This document shows positions 28,830 to 38,686 of a stretch of 64,000 nt of DNA, piece after piece. The notes beneath the pieces are model-generated. The model made no database searches. It saw only the letters and a list, made by a program, of their open reading frames with translations, and was not told the origin of the DNA. The DNA comes from Desulfosporosinus metallidurans. Its GTDB lineage: Bacteria; Bacillota; Desulfitobacteriia; Desulfitobacteriales; Desulfitobacteriaceae. The translations under genes and the position numbers were made by a program. The DNA is taken from positions 124,001-188,000 of the forward strand of contig NZ_MLBF01000001.1 in NCBI RefSeq assembly GCF_001936615.1, read 5' to 3'. The first letter of the stretch is position 1. Every line of letters starts with the position of its first letter.

Positions 28830-29309
28830 ATGGCGCAAAAAACAAATGCGGCTCGTATTCTAGATCAAGCCAAACTATCTTATGAATTAAAAGAATACCC
28901 CGTCGACGAGTCAGATTTATCCGCTATTACCGTTGCCCAAAAAGTTGGCCTACCCATCGAACAGGTTTATAAAACCATAGTCGCTCGTGGCGATAAAACC
29001 GGAGTAATCGTTGCATGCATTCAGGGAGATCACGAACTCAATCTCAAGGGATTAGCAACACTTAGCGGAAATAAGAAAGTCGAGGTTGTCTCCCTTAAAG
29101 AAGTCCAACCTTTAACTGGGTATATCCGGGGTGGGGTTTCCCCCATTGGAATGAAGAAGCACTATCCCATCTTTATCGACTCGAACGTCCAAGCTCAAGA
29201 GAAAATTGCTGTTAGCGCTGGATTACGAGGACTTCAGCTCTTCCTGCGCCCGGTTGATTTGATTTCCGTGACGAAAGCACAATTAGGCGGACTGTGCTTG
29301 ACAGTCTAG
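28830..29309 (+). CDS. ybaK: Cys-tRNA(Pro)/Cys-tRNA(Cys) deacylase YbaK/EbsC
   Basis: A 159-residue YbaK-family trans-editing domain that hydrolyses misacylated Cys-tRNA(Pro). The N-terminal NAARILDQAKLSYELKEYPV and the GVSPIGMKKHYPIFID and GLRGLQLFLRPVDLI blocks fit the family, including the GGVSPIG loop. ATG 28830 is preferred because GGTGGAG stands six bases upstream; a GTG four codons earlier is possible. Stand-alone plus-strand gene between the MFS regulator region and ilvD. Confidence 0.92.
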   Translation: MAQKTNAARILDQAKLSYELKEYPVDESDLSAITVAQKVGLPIEQVYKTIVARGDKTGVIVACIQGDHELNLKGLATLSGNKKVEVVSLKEVQPLTGYIRGGVSPIGMKKHYPIFIDSNVQAQEKIAVSAGLRGLQLFLRPVDLISVTKAQLGGLCLTV

Positions 29310-29412
29310 CTTCATGTACTATAATAATCATAAAAAGGTGGCTCTTGTTATCTAATATTGGACAAGTAAGGGGTTCTCTGGAACTTATACTTTCTAATTA
29401 AATTTAGTAAAG

Positions 29413-29436
29413 AGAAGGAGAAATCCTTCTCCTTCT
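29413..29436 (+). terminator. Hairpin upstream of ilvD
   Basis: AGAAGGAG and CTCCTTCT pair perfectly around AAATCCTT. Only two T residues follow, so it may be a weak terminator of ybaK or a leader structure of ilvD. No T-box elements were found in the 159-base gap. Confidence 0.45.
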
Positions 29437-29468
29437 TAACAGAACGCCGAAAAAAGGGGAGAAATAGT

Positions 29469-31121
29469 TTGCGCAGTGATATCGTTAAAAAAGGCTCAAC
29501 AAAAGCTGCACATCGCGCTTTGTTTTATGCCATGGGTTATACCCCTGAAGATTTGGAGAAACCCCTCATTGGGATCGTAAACGCTTTTAATGAAATTATC
29601 CCTGGTCACGGGCATCTTAGAGATCTGGCCCAGGCCGCCAAATTAGGAGTATCGGCCGGGGGCGGAACCCCCATCGAAGTCCCTGCCATCGGAGTTTGCG
29701 ACGGTATTGCCATGGGGCATAAAGGAATGAGCTTTTCTTTGCCGAGCCGCGAACTTATCGCCGACTCAATCGAAGCACTTGCGGAGGCGCATGCTTTAGA
29801 TGGTCTCGTCTTAATTCCCAACTGTGATAAAATCGTCCCCGGCATGCTCATGGCTGCTGCCCGCCTCAATATTCCCTGCATCGTAGTCAGTGGCGGACCC
29901 ATGCTAGCAGGCCGCTATCAGGGAAAAACCATCAGTGTTAGCCAAATGTTCGAAGCTGCAGGACAATACGAAAGCGGAAAAATCAGTGCCGAGGAACTCG
30001 ATGCAATGGAGCACTCAGCCTGCCCTGGCTATGGCTCTTGCGCCGGTCTATTTACCGCCAACACCATGAACTGCCTTACTGAAGCCCTTGGCCTCGCGCT
30101 CCCCGGGAATGGGACAATCCCTGCTGCTAACTCTGGCGCACGTAAAATGTTAGCTAAACGTACTGGCGCTTTAATTGTTGATCTTATTAAAAGAGATATA
30201 AAGCCTCGGGACATCCTTTCGCAAAAGTCCTTTGAAAATGCCATTACCGTCGATATGGGAATCGGCGGATCCTCCAACACAGTTTTGCATCTCACCGCAA
30301 TTGCCTATGCAGCAGGAATTGAGCTCCCCCTCTCCCTCTTTGATTCCATTAGTGCCAAGACCCCTTACATCACCAAACTGAGCCCCGCTGGCACGCACCA
30401 CCTTCAGGACCTCAATGAAGCCGGTGGGATTAGCGCTGTTATGCATGAACTCAATAAGGCCGGTGTCCTTCATACGGATGTTTTAACGGTAACTGGCCCG
30501 CTGGAGGATCGCTTAAAAGATGCCCAGACGGCTTGCCCAGATGTCATTCATTCAATTGATAACCCTTACCGCAAGACTGGGGGCATTGCTGTACTTTCCG
30601 GGAACCTAGCACCAGACAATGCCATCGTTAAAGAAAGTGCCGTTGAAGACGACATGCTAGTCTTTAAAGGTACTGCCCACGTTTTCAACTCTGAAGATGA
30701 GGTGCTTGAAGCCTTACTCAATAAACAAGTACATGACGGAGAAGTCGTTGTTATCCGCTACGAAGGGCCAAAAGGTGGTCCTGGGATGAAAGAAATGCTC
30801 AATCCTACCGCCCTCATTACCGGTATGGGATTAAAAGTCGCTCTGCTCACCGATGGCCGTTTCAGCGGAGCCACACGCGGTGCGTGCATCGGCCATATCT
30901 CTCCTGAAGCCATGGAAGGTGGCCCCATTGCCCTTGTAGAAAACGGCGACCTTATCTCAATCGATATCCCCAACCGTTCTCTTCAATTACTTGTTTCTGA
31001 AGACGAACTAGTAAAGCGCAGACAAGCCTGGATAAAACCCGAACCCAAGGTGAAATCCGGTTATCTAGCCAGGTATGCCAAATTAGTTACTTCCGCCAAC
31101 AAGGGTGCCGTGTTAATCTAA
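29469..31121 (+). CDS. ilvD: Dihydroxy-acid dehydratase
   Basis: A 550-residue Fe-S dehydratase of branched-chain amino acid synthesis, converting 2,3-dihydroxyisovalerate to 2-oxoisovalerate and the homologous step for isoleucine. Cluster cysteines are seen in [24 protein letters not shown] and [19 protein letters not shown]-terminal signature [14 protein letters not shown] is present. The start is TTG, preceded by GGGGAGAAA. It stands without other ilv/leu genes in the window. A strong bidirectional terminator follows. Confidence 0.97.
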   Translation: MRSDIVKKGSTKAAHRALFYAMGYTPEDLEKPLIGIVNAFNEIIPGHGHLRDLAQAAKLGVSAGGGTPIEVPAIGVCDGIAMGHKGMSFSLPSRELIADSIEALAEAHALDGLVLIPNCDKIVPGMLMAAARLNIPCIVVSGGPMLAGRYQGKTISVSQMFEAAGQYESGKISAEELDAMEHSACPGYGSCAGLFTANTMNCLTEALGLALPGNGTIPAANSGARKMLAKRTGALIVDLIKRDIKPRDILSQKSFENAITVDMGIGGSSNTVLHLTAIAYAAGIELPLSLFDSISAKTPYITKLSPAGTHHLQDLNEAGGISAVMHELNKAGVLHTDVLTVTGPLEDRLKDAQTACPDVIHSIDNPYRKTGGIAVLSGNLAPDNAIVKESAVEDDMLVFKGTAHVFNSEDEVLEALLNKQVHDGEVVVIRYEGPKGGPGMKEMLNPTALITGMGLKVALLTDGRFSGATRGACIGHISPEAMEGGPIALVENGDLISIDIPNRSLQLLVSEDELVKRRQAWIKPEPKVKSGYLARYAKLVTSANKGAVLI

Positions 31122-31180
31122 TGCAAGTTATGGGGACGGTTCTTGACTTGCATTGACTTGCATATTGACATTTATTATGG

Positions 31181-31219
31181 AAAAAAGGATCCACCGCTTT
31201 TGTCGGTGGATCCTTTTTT
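31181..31219. terminator. Bidirectional terminator between ilvD and glnS
   Basis: A perfect 16-base inverted repeat, AAAAAAGGATCCACCG and its complement, with a seven-base loop separates the convergent ilvD and glnS. T-tracts are present for both directions. Confidence 0.95.
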
Positions 31220-31236
31220 CTTTCTTCTCTCAGATT

Positions 31237-32895
31237 TTACAGCTTCGGTAATTCAAAGGAACTCTTCAAAGATACAATTCTGTTAAAAACAAGATGGCCT
31301 TGCGTTGAATGCAACGGATCAACGTTAAAATAACCGTGTCTAAAAAATTGAAATTTTTCCTGTGGCTTTGCTTCTTGAATATTTGGCTCAACGTATCCAT
31401 AAACGATTTCTAAAGAATTAGGATTGATGTGATCCATAAACGAGGTCCCGTCTTCCTCGTCCTCATCCAAAATCAAAGGCTCATATAATCTAAACTCCGC
31501 AGGTACGGCCTGCGAGGCATCGACCCAATGAATCGTTCCCTTGACTTTTCTTCCTGTGAAGCCTGACCCACTCTTGGTTTCTGGATCATACGTACAGCGC
31601 AGTTCGATGACTTTTCCAGTCTCGTCCTTTACTATATCATTACATTTAATAAAATAAGCGTTTTTCAAACGAACTTCATTTCCAGGGAAAAGCCTATGAT
31701 ACTTAGCTGGAGGATTCTCCGCAAAGTCGTCTTGTTCAATATAAATTTCTCGGGAAAAAGGAATTTGCCGAGTACCCATTTCCAGATTTTCCGGGTTAAT
31801 TTCAGCCTCTAACATCTCCACCTGATCTTCAGGATAATTTGTGATAACCACCTTTAGTGGCTCTAGCACAGCCATGGTTCTTGGTGCTTTAAGTTTCAAG
31901 TCTTCTCGGATAAAATGTTCGAGCATCTTGCTGTCCACGACACTATCCGCTTTGGCCACCCCGATTTCTCGGGCGAAAGTGCGTATAGCCTCCGCGGTAT
32001 ACCCTTTGCGCCGCAGTCCTGAGATCGTCGGCATTCTGGGATCATCCCAACCGTCCACAACTTTGTCATCCACAAGTTGCTTGAGCTTCCGCTTGCTCAT
32101 GACCGTATTCGTGATATTTAAGCGTGCAAATTCGTATTGGTGAGGAACCTTCTCCATTTCACATTCTCGAATGACCCAATCATACAAAGGACGGTGATCC
32201 TCAAATTCCAACGTGCAGATCGAGTGAGTAACCCCTTCGATGGCATCTTCTAACGGATGCGCATAATCATACATTGGGTAAATGCACCAAGTATCCCCCG
32301 TATTATGATGGGTCGCATGAGCGATTCGGTAAAGAACAGGGTCCCGCATATTGATGTTGGGTGAAGCCATGTCGATTTTAGCTCGTAAAACCTTTTCCCC
32401 GTCTTTGAATTCCCCTTTACGCATGCGTTCAAACAACTCCAGGTTTTCTTCAACGGTTCGGTCGCGTGAGGGGCTCCCTTGTCCAGCTTCTGTTAATGTA
32501 CCACGCATTTGCCGTATTTCTTCTGCGGTGGAATCACAAGCATAAGCCTTGCCCTTTTTAATCAGCAAAACTGCTCGGTTGTACATTTCTTCAAAGTAAT
32601 CTGAGGCAAAGAACAATTCATCCCATTCATACCCTAACCACGACACGTCTTCCTTGATCGATTCCACGTATTCCGTGTCTTCTTTAGCCGGATTCGTGTC
32701 ATCAAAGCGCAGATGGGTCTTACCCTTAAATTCATCCGCCAATTCAAAATTCAAAATGATGGATTTGGCATGTCCAATATGTAAATAGCCGTTGGGCTCC
32801 GGTGGGAACCGCGTGATAATGTGATCGACCTTACCTGATTTTAGATCCTCGTTAACAATGTTCTTAAGAAAATTCGAGGAGGATTTGTTTTCCAT
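31237..32895 (-). CDS. glnS: Glutaminyl-tRNA synthetase
   Basis: A 552-residue class Ic synthetase that charges tRNA(Gln) directly. HIGH is at residues 39-42 within [12 protein letters not shown] and the KMSKS equivalent reads VMSKRKL. The two-barrel anticodon domain occupies the C-terminal part, containing [15 protein letters not shown]. Glu-specific GluRS features are absent, and FDDTNPAKE is typical of GlnRS. Many Firmicutes lack GlnRS and use GatCAB, so presence here is lineage-specific. Stand-alone minus-strand gene. Confidence 0.95.
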   Translation of the reverse strand: MENKSSSNFLKNIVNEDLKSGKVDHIITRFPPEPNGYLHIGHAKSIILNFELADEFKGKTHLRFDDTNPAKEDTEYVESIKEDVSWLGYEWDELFFASDYFEEMYNRAVLLIKKGKAYACDSTAEEIRQMRGTLTEAGQGSPSRDRTVEENLELFERMRKGEFKDGEKVLRAKIDMASPNINMRDPVLYRIAHATHHNTGDTWCIYPMYDYAHPLEDAIEGVTHSICTLEFEDHRPLYDWVIRECEMEKVPHQYEFARLNITNTVMSKRKLKQLVDDKVVDGWDDPRMPTISGLRRKGYTAEAIRTFAREIGVAKADSVVDSKMLEHFIREDLKLKAPRTMAVLEPLKVVITNYPEDQVEMLEAEINPENLEMGTRQIPFSREIYIEQDDFAENPPAKYHRLFPGNEVRLKNAYFIKCNDIVKDETGKVIELRCTYDPETKSGSGFTGRKVKGTIHWVDASQAVPAEFRLYEPLILDEDEEDGTSFMDHINPNSLEIVYGYVEPNIQEAKPQEKFQFFRHGYFNVDPLHSTQGHLVFNRIVSLKSSFELPKL

Positions 32896-33006
32896 CCGTT
32901 ATCAACCTTTCTGCCCTGAAATAACCCTGCTTCTGCCAATTTTACCCTTGCCCTAAATAATACTGCATTCATGGCAAGAGTTCAACTTTACCCAAAACTA
33001 TGTAAT

Positions 33007-33429
33007 CTAATATTTAATATTTTTATAGACTCTAACGAGGGTTTGATTCGAGGAAACTGTTTCATGAACACCCATAACGTTAAGTACAATACCAGAAACA
33101 GGTGCAACAATAAGGGACTTCCTTTCGTATTCCGACCTAAGCGCCTGAATCTTTCGGGTGTCTGGAATTGCTAGTGCCTTTAAATCGTTAATCTGTCGGA
33201 TTAGACTATCCTGCGGTACAACTGCCATAATCTGACCCGCCTGCACAAAGTCTCCGACCTTAACTCGAACATCACTGATACGCCCCCCAGCTTCAGGAAT
33301 CAGTGCCGTTACACCGTTTTGTGGAATAACCACACCTTTGACCTGCACACTATCAGGTATACTTCCAAATACCGACCAAAACCCCACAGCGATGAGCAAG
33401 GCCATACATCCAAGTATTACCCCCCACAC
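33007..33429 (-). CDS. Truncated HlyD-like membrane-fusion protein, NHLP secretion type (remnant)
   Basis: A 140-residue protein with an N-terminal membrane helix (about 4-20), a FGSIPDSVQVKGVV segment, a biotinyl/lipoyl half-motif (GGRISDVRVKVGDFVQAGQ) and a second half-motif (LIVAPVSGIVLNVMGVHETV). This fits HlyD-type adaptors of the NHLP-leader peptide export systems. The coiled-coil middle is only about 25 residues and the C-terminal part is missing, so it is about half the usual length. Its frame opens ten codons upstream without a clear start. No partner ABC transporter or precursor peptide is nearby. Probably decayed. Confidence 0.55.
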   Translation of the reverse strand: MWGVILGCMALLIAVGFWSVFGSIPDSVQVKGVVIPQNGVTALIPEAGGRISDVRVKVGDFVQAGQIMAVVPQDSLIRQINDLKALAIPDTRKIQALRSEYERKSLIVAPVSGIVLNVMGVHETVSSNQTLVRVYKNIKY

Positions 33430-33708
33430 GCCGGGGTTCGTTAAGTCATAGTATATTTTTTATATTATTCTGTGCGGGTGTTTTTTTTCATATAACGGCA
33501 GTCAAGAGCCCCTAAAAATGCGCACTAAAAAAGAACGCGAACTCCTGGTCTTTCTCTCTGACGCAGGCAGGGAGGGCGTTACTAATTATTAACCAAAGAA
33601 TAAAGGACTAATTATTATCGAAAGGGACAAGGAAGTCGTTCATAAAAGCGAGTGTTTCTTCTGATCAGAAATAGACCTTTCGATCCTTTTTCAAAGTTCT
33701 TTTATGAA
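33430..33708. other. Intergenic stretch without recognised gene
   Basis: The 359-base gap between the HlyD remnant and htrA holds the htrA terminator at its right end. In the rest I see no coding frame with a ribosome site; it could include decayed sequence of the upstream part of the secretion gene. Confidence 0.4.
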
Positions 33709-33751
33709 AAGCCTGCATTTAAGATTATAAATCAATCTAAAATGCAGGCTT
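33709..33751 (-). terminator. Intrinsic terminator of htrA
   Basis: AAGCCTGCATTT and AAATGCAGGCTT pair, with a second inner stem AGATT/AATCT. TTTTCAT follows on the minus strand, 38 bases after the htrA stop. Confidence 0.85.
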
Positions 33752-33788
33752 AGCGCAGTACGTTTTTAGTTTTAATTAAAAGGATGTC

Positions 33789-34943
33789 TTATTGCGGCTT
33801 AATTTCCGTCAGCGTAATTGAGACGTCCTGCGTCTTGTTATTGCGGAAAATTGTCACGGTAACCTTGTCCCCCGGATTATATTTGAACAACTCATGGGTT
33901 AACTCAAGAGAACTCTTAATTTCCTTACCGTTAATCTTCGTTAAGACATCTCCAGCCACGATTCCCGCTCGTTCAGCCGGGCCGCCCTGCGTTACTTTTG
34001 ATACATACGCCCCAGCTGGCCATCCTCGTTGGCTGGCATATTCCGCCGTGTAACGAGGATCTATTTGGACATTAAGTCCAGGATGACTTGCATACCCTTT
34101 TTCAATCAATTGCTTGATCGTCGGTAGTGCATCAGAGATCGGGATGGCAAAGCCCATTCCCTCAAATCCAGCTTCCTGATTCTTTGCCGAATTAATTCCG
34201 ATCACTTGACCCTGGTAATTCACAAGGGGCCCCCCGCTATTTCCGGGGTTAATGGCGGCATCCGTTTGAATGAGGTTAAAACTTGCTTCCCCCGGAATAT
34301 TTAGGATTCGGTTTGTTGCCGAAACAACACCTGCTGTCACAGAGCGTGCAAATTCTTGTCCACCCGGATTGCCAATGGCCACGACTGGTTCACCGACTTG
34401 GAGTTTTGAAGAATCTCCCTGTTGTGTAGCCGTCAAATTCTTGGTATCTGAAATCTGAACCACCGCCAAGTCCGTACGGTCATCGGCACCCACTAATTTT
34501 GCAGTGATATTTCGTCCATCAGCCAGACTCACAACCAGCTTTTCTGCCCCGGTTACAACATGATTATTGGTAATAATATAGCCATGTTGCGCATCAACAA
34601 TAAATCCAGAGCCACTGCCCACTTCCGATGAACCTCCTCCGCCGAATAACGATCCACGGGATTGAAAATTTGCAATGCCAACCACCGCCGGGCCAACGGC
34701 TTTAGCAATCTGAGCGACGGAAAAATTAGTGGTGGCCCCGTCTGTTTTAATAGTAGGGGTTGTCGCTCCACTATTTAAAACTACTTGATTTGTGGGGGCC
34801 GGTTGCTTATTTCCATAGATAGACGGAACCAACGCCACGGCCATGACCCCACCCAGCAAGGCGCTTATTAAAGCAACTGCAACGGTTGAAAAAAAACGGG
34901 GTCTATTCCCTGAATAATTATTTTTATCGTTATAATAGCTCAT
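33789..34943 (-). CDS. htrA: HtrA-like trypsin-type serine protease with PDZ domain
   Basis: A 384-residue membrane-anchored quality-control protease. One N-terminal helix (about residues 19-40) is followed by a low-complexity linker, the S1C protease domain with catalytic histidine in TNNHVVTGA, aspartate in DDRTDLAVV and serine in INPGNSGGPL, and one PDZ domain (about 285-375) with ERAGIVAGDVLTKING. The active site should face outside. It lies 20 bases after yycJ, the same pairing as yycJ-htrC in Bacillus, but the walRK genes are not beside it here. Confidence 0.95.
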   Translation of the reverse strand: MSYYNDKNNYSGNRPRFFSTVAVALISALLGGVMAVALVPSIYGNKQPAPTNQVVLNSGATTPTIKTDGATTNFSVAQIAKAVGPAVVGIANFQSRGSLFGGGGSSEVGSGSGFIVDAQHGYIITNNHVVTGAEKLVVSLADGRNITAKLVGADDRTDLAVVQISDTKNLTATQQGDSSKLQVGEPVVAIGNPGGQEFARSVTAGVVSATNRILNIPGEASFNLIQTDAAINPGNSGGPLVNYQGQVIGINSAKNQEAGFEGMGFAIPISDALPTIKQLIEKGYASHPGLNVQIDPRYTAEYASQRGWPAGAYVSKVTQGGPAERAGIVAGDVLTKINGKEIKSSLELTHELFKYNPGDKVTVTIFRNNKTQDVSITLTEIKPQ

Positions 34944-34963
34944 GTCCTTACCTCCTCTTCCTA

Positions 34964-35773
34964 TTATTCCCTTAGTCTAATCAATTCATGCGGCGTGTAC
35001 CGAGGAGCAACCTGAACCTGGACGTCCGGACACTTTCTGGCGGTATTCAACTCTCTCAGAATGCGTGTAACCGTCGATAATGCGATTTGCGGAGTATTGT
35101 TTTCTTCACTCAGATGTGCTAACACAACCCGTTGCGTGTTTTCTTCAATCCACTCCGAAAGCCCTTCCGCTAACTGCCTATTTTCCAGATGCCCGTACTG
35201 TCCACTGATCCTCTTTTTGAGATACCATGGATAAGAACCGTTCCATAACTGTTTGTCATCATAGTTGGCCTCAACAACAAAGGCATCACACCCTTTCAAG
35301 TGCCGATGCATTTCTTCAGTAATCACGCCACTGTCTGTAGCAATACCAATCGCCAAATGCATCTTATCCTGCCGTTTGGGCCGCGAAACTTTCAAGCCGT
35401 AACTTTCCCGACTATCGTGAGACGTGGGGTAAAGTTTGACCTCTAACCCAGCACAAGAAAATGAATCTTGCACTTCAATGCACTGGTTCTCCGCAAGTTT
35501 ACCCAAGCAAGACCCCATCGCTTCCCATAACCCTGCCGTCGCATAGATTGGTATTTTTAATTTTCGAGCTAAGACTCCCACTCCGCGAATATGGTCTACG
35601 TGTTCATGCGTGACTACGATTCCTTCAAGTTCTGAGTCCAGTATGTTTACCTGAGAGAGGTTATGTAATAAGCTCTTGCCGCTAATTCCACAGTCTACCA
35701 GAAAATGTCGGCTGTTCTCTCCGACAAGAATTGAGTTTCCGGAACTTCCGCTCGCCAGTGTTGTAAAATGCAA
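34964..35773 (-). CDS. MBL-fold metallohydrolase YycJ/WalJ
   Basis: A 269-residue metallo-beta-lactamase-fold protein. The metal motif HEHVDH lies at residues 56-61 and SSGNSILVGEN (10-20) is typical of YycJ. Homologues are 5'-3' exonucleases implicated in DNA metabolism and in coupling division with replication. Next to htrA, as in the Bacillus wal operon. Confidence 0.92.
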   Translation of the reverse strand: MHFTTLASGSSGNSILVGENSRHFLVDCGISGKSLLHNLSQVNILDSELEGIVVTHEHVDHIRGVGVLARKLKIPIYATAGLWEAMGSCLGKLAENQCIEVQDSFSCAGLEVKLYPTSHDSRESYGLKVSRPKRQDKMHLAIGIATDSGVITEEMHRHLKGCDAFVVEANYDDKQLWNGSYPWYLKKRISGQYGHLENRQLAEGLSEWIEENTQRVVLAHLSEENNTPQIALSTVTRILRELNTARKCPDVQVQVAPRYTPHELIRLRE

Positions 35774-35833
35774 TTTATTGTCCCTCCGTCCCGGTGAATT
35801 ACTCCTCCTTGGCTTGTACCGTAATCCTCATCT

Positions 35834-36529
35834 TCACGGAGTTACAGGATTAGCTACTCCGTTTTTTAAAGCAGGGTTGGGGTTGGATAAACCGTTCGTT
35901 GCCGGATTGCCCTTGAGTTGACTTTCAGCCTGGCTTATTAACGACTTCATCCGATCTTTATCTGCACTGTTTTGGGCTAAGGTTTGAGCCTTCTGCCACT
36001 GAGTAAGAGCCCCTGCCCAATCTTTCTTAGCTTGAGAAAGAAAAATACCATAATTCCCCAAGGCATTGTAGGAATCTGGTTTAAGGATTAGCGCTTCTTT
36101 GTAGGTTTTATCCGCTAAATCATCTTCTCCACTGTAAAAGGCAGCTGTCGCCATATCCACCATGATATTGGGATCCTTATTTGTTTTCAATACGATCTGA
36201 TAAGCCTCAATCGCGTGTTTAAAGTTTCCTTGTACCTCAGTGGGTGCGACCTCTTGCGCTGCAACGCCTGCGTCATAGTATTCATTGCCTAGGGTGATTT
36301 GCAACTGTACGTTACTAGGGTCAGCTTTAGCTTGTTGAGTCATAGCTTCAATGCGCACTTTCTGTGCTTGGTAATTTTCTGCAGCGCTGGTCGTTTGCTT
36401 CGAACCGCTTGAGTCGGTAGATGGTATGCCCCCGCTCACAAAATATCCGACAACTGCCGAGCCAATCAGAGCAACGCTAATAAAAACAGCAAGTATCGTG
36501 GCAAAAATTCGCTGTTGCTTTTTCTTCAA
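35834..36529 (-). CDS. Membrane-anchored tetratricopeptide-repeat protein
   Basis: A protein of about 231 residues with an N-terminal helix (IFATILAVFISVALIGSAVV, about 6-25) and TPR-like helical repeats from about 60 to 190. The segments VQLQITLGNEYYDAG, FKHAIEAYQIVLKTNKD and DSYNALGNYGIFLSQAKKDW (each given in part) show the pattern. I prefer a TTG at 36529 after AAGGGGG; an ATG at 36550 is the alternative. It lies just upstream of the yycJ-htrA pair. A scaffold role is plausible; no partner is known. Confidence 0.75.
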   Translation of the reverse strand: MKKKQQRIFATILAVFISVALIGSAVVGYFVSGGIPSTDSSGSKQTTSAAENYQAQKVRIEAMTQQAKADPSNVQLQITLGNEYYDAGVAAQEVAPTEVQGNFKHAIEAYQIVLKTNKDPNIMVDMATAAFYSGEDDLADKTYKEALILKPDSYNALGNYGIFLSQAKKDWAGALTQWQKAQTLAQNSADKDRMKSLISQAESQLKGNPATNGLSNPNPALKNGVANPVTP

Positions 36530-36679
36530 ACCGCTCGCCCCCTTGACCATATAATCCCAAATATCATTGTAACATGCCCTTCCCAGACCATCCAAGCATT
36601 ATTTACTAACTTCTATGAAATAATTTCGTTACTCATTTTCATTCTCAACCCGTGTCTTCTAAGTTGAGGTCTATGCAAA

Positions 36680-38641
36680 CTACCTTTTCCGAATTTGACA
36701 ACGCATATCGTAATACGAGGTACTTTCTCCCACATCAGAAAGCTTTCCTTTAATTAACTGATTGACACCAAGACCGTCTGCCGTCTTACCCTCTGGGAGA
36801 ACAACCGTTTCAGATTGGATATCCTCAGAAACCGCCACCAAGGCCACGAGTTGCCCATACCTTGTCTCCACAATCGCCTGATCTTCAGAGGTCAGATCAT
36901 ACTTTTCGGCCAAGTCCGGGTGAATAAAGACCGTGAACCCTTCCTCTTCATGGAATTGGGAATGTATCCCTTTGGGCGGATGCGGGGTAAGCAAGTACCA
37001 GGGAAATTCTGCTTCCTCCTCTTGAGACGCAGTTGACACATACGTTGCGACCGCTTCTCCCATCTCTTCCTTCGCCTTTTCCGAAAACAATTCGATCTTT
37101 CCACTGGGTGTTTTAAAGTCCTTCTCCGCCCAAGCCACTTTAGGAATATAAGGTGCGTAGAGCGGTCCCTGAGCAAGCTGTTCAAGCGTTATTCCGTAGG
37201 TTTGTTCCAAGGGTTCAATCACAAATCTAATCCATTCCCTCGGCGTATACGGAAAATCCTGTTCTAAACCTAACCTCTGCGCCAACTCCGTGAACAAAAT
37301 CGGCTCGGGTTTAGTCTCCCCTTGAGGATCAAGGATTTTCTGGGAATAGTGGATCAGTGGGCTCCAGGACGTTGTAATGAGTTCTTCCTCTTCGAAGACG
37401 GTAGCAATCGGTAAAACCAAATCCGCTTGACGCGCGGTTTCAGTTATCACAGTATCTAATACCACTTTAAAAGGGATCTGCCGCCACACCTCTCTCCAAA
37501 GTGATGAATTCGGCTGTTGAACCAAGGGATTAGAGCGTGTAACAAAAGCCAACTGAACCTTAGGATCCGCCTTTAGCAACTCTTCCGCCAACATTGGATG
37601 GGGGTAGGTCCGTGCCTGGTATCGTTCAGGGGAAAGCAGCACAGAGTTCAACTTCCCTCTATGATATTGGTGAGCGTACTGAACCCCTGCACCCGTGCAG
37701 CCAATATTTCCACTTATGGCAGCAAGAGCATCAATTGCCCGGACCGTATTTCCTCCGTTAACATAGCGTTGGAGTCCATATCCTAGAATAAAAGATACCG
37801 GCCTACTTTGGCTTATTCTCTGTGCCAGCTCTGTCAGTTGGGATACCCCCACCCCTGTGATTTCTTCCACTCGCTCCAGTGAAAACTTCTTAACCTGGTC
37901 TGCAAACGCTTCAAAACCATAAACATACTTTTGGATAAATAGTGAGTCTTGCCAGCCCTGCCGCATGATAATGTTCCCCAGTCCTAAGGCCAAGGCCGCA
38001 TCCGTACCCGGACGAACTTGGATGAAATCATCCGCAAAATCCGCGCTTTTCACACGGTTCGGGTTGATAACAATCAAGCGGGCTCCCCGCTTCTTTGCTC
38101 TTAAAAGATGGGGCATCAAGTGAATATTGGTGACGGCAGGATCCCGCCCCCAGAGCACCAGAGTCTGTGCTTCCTCTAAGTCTTCCCGTGCATTTGTAAA
38201 GACCCCACCAAAATCCAGTTCCTGAGCCCTATACCCTGCTCCCCAACACATACTCCCTCTAGGTTCGGTAACGCCCCCTAGGGCTTGAAAAAACCGTTGG
38301 TCTAATTCCCGCAGAGCTCCGTTGTGTCCATAATCATAATGATGGAGAATTCCCCAAGATCCTACGGTTTCCAACGTTTGTTTGATCTTCTCGGCTAAAA
38401 GCGCGTAAGCCTCATCCCACGTTAACCGCTTCCACCCTGCTCCCTGCCTTAACAGAGGAAACAACAAGCGGTCGGGCGAATATACGCGCCTAGCTAAAGC
38501 TTGTCCTTTGGAACAGATAAACCCTTGGGTGATTGGATTCAAGGGATCTCCTTGTAACCGCAATCCTTTTTCCGTCTTCTCTACCAAAAAAGCACACCCA
38601 TCCGGACAGTTCAAAGGACAGGCCGAACGTACTACAGCCAT
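36680..38641 (-). CDS. Molybdopterin-dependent oxidoreductase, formate dehydrogenase/nitrate reductase superfamily
   Basis: A 653-residue cytoplasmic molybdopterin enzyme. The N-terminal [4Fe-4S] motif uses C8, C12, C16 and C43 (ACPLNCPDGC...FICSKGQ). Mo-bisPGD domains follow, with GYGLQRYVNGGNT and a C-terminal molydopterin dinucleotide-binding domain near YLLTPHPPKGIHSQFHEEEG. No Tat signal is present and there is no in-frame TGA at the metal-ligand position. ATG 38641 follows GGGAGGG; a TTG five codons earlier is less likely. No electron-transfer subunit is adjacent, so the substrate is unknown. It lies just after the SCIFF maturase gene. Confidence 0.9.
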   Translation of the reverse strand: MAVVRSACPLNCPDGCAFLVEKTEKGLRLQGDPLNPITQGFICSKGQALARRVYSPDRLLFPLLRQGAGWKRLTWDEAYALLAEKIKQTLETVGSWGILHHYDYGHNGALRELDQRFFQALGGVTEPRGSMCWGAGYRAQELDFGGVFTNAREDLEEAQTLVLWGRDPAVTNIHLMPHLLRAKKRGARLIVINPNRVKSADFADDFIQVRPGTDAALALGLGNIIMRQGWQDSLFIQKYVYGFEAFADQVKKFSLERVEEITGVGVSQLTELAQRISQSRPVSFILGYGLQRYVNGGNTVRAIDALAAISGNIGCTGAGVQYAHQYHRGKLNSVLLSPERYQARTYPHPMLAEELLKADPKVQLAFVTRSNPLVQQPNSSLWREVWRQIPFKVVLDTVITETARQADLVLPIATVFEEEELITTSWSPLIHYSQKILDPQGETKPEPILFTELAQRLGLEQDFPYTPREWIRFVIEPLEQTYGITLEQLAQGPLYAPYIPKVAWAEKDFKTPSGKIELFSEKAKEEMGEAVATYVSTASQEEEAEFPWYLLTPHPPKGIHSQFHEEEGFTVFIHPDLAEKYDLTSEDQAIVETRYGQLVALVAVSEDIQSETVVLPEGKTADGLGVNQLIKGKLSDVGESTSYYDMRCQIRKR

Positions 38642-38686
38642 ATAGTTCCCTCCCAATCACGGCTCCCTATTCACGACGTGCGAATT

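Noticed and set aside
29310..29468. T-box or other riboswitch before ilvD
   Set aside because: Only 159 bases with a small hairpin; no T-box sequence or specifier domain seen.
36680..38641. Selenocysteine-containing formate dehydrogenase
   Set aside because: No in-frame TGA is present and no specific formate dehydrogenase feature or partner subunit is visible; only the superfamily is supported.
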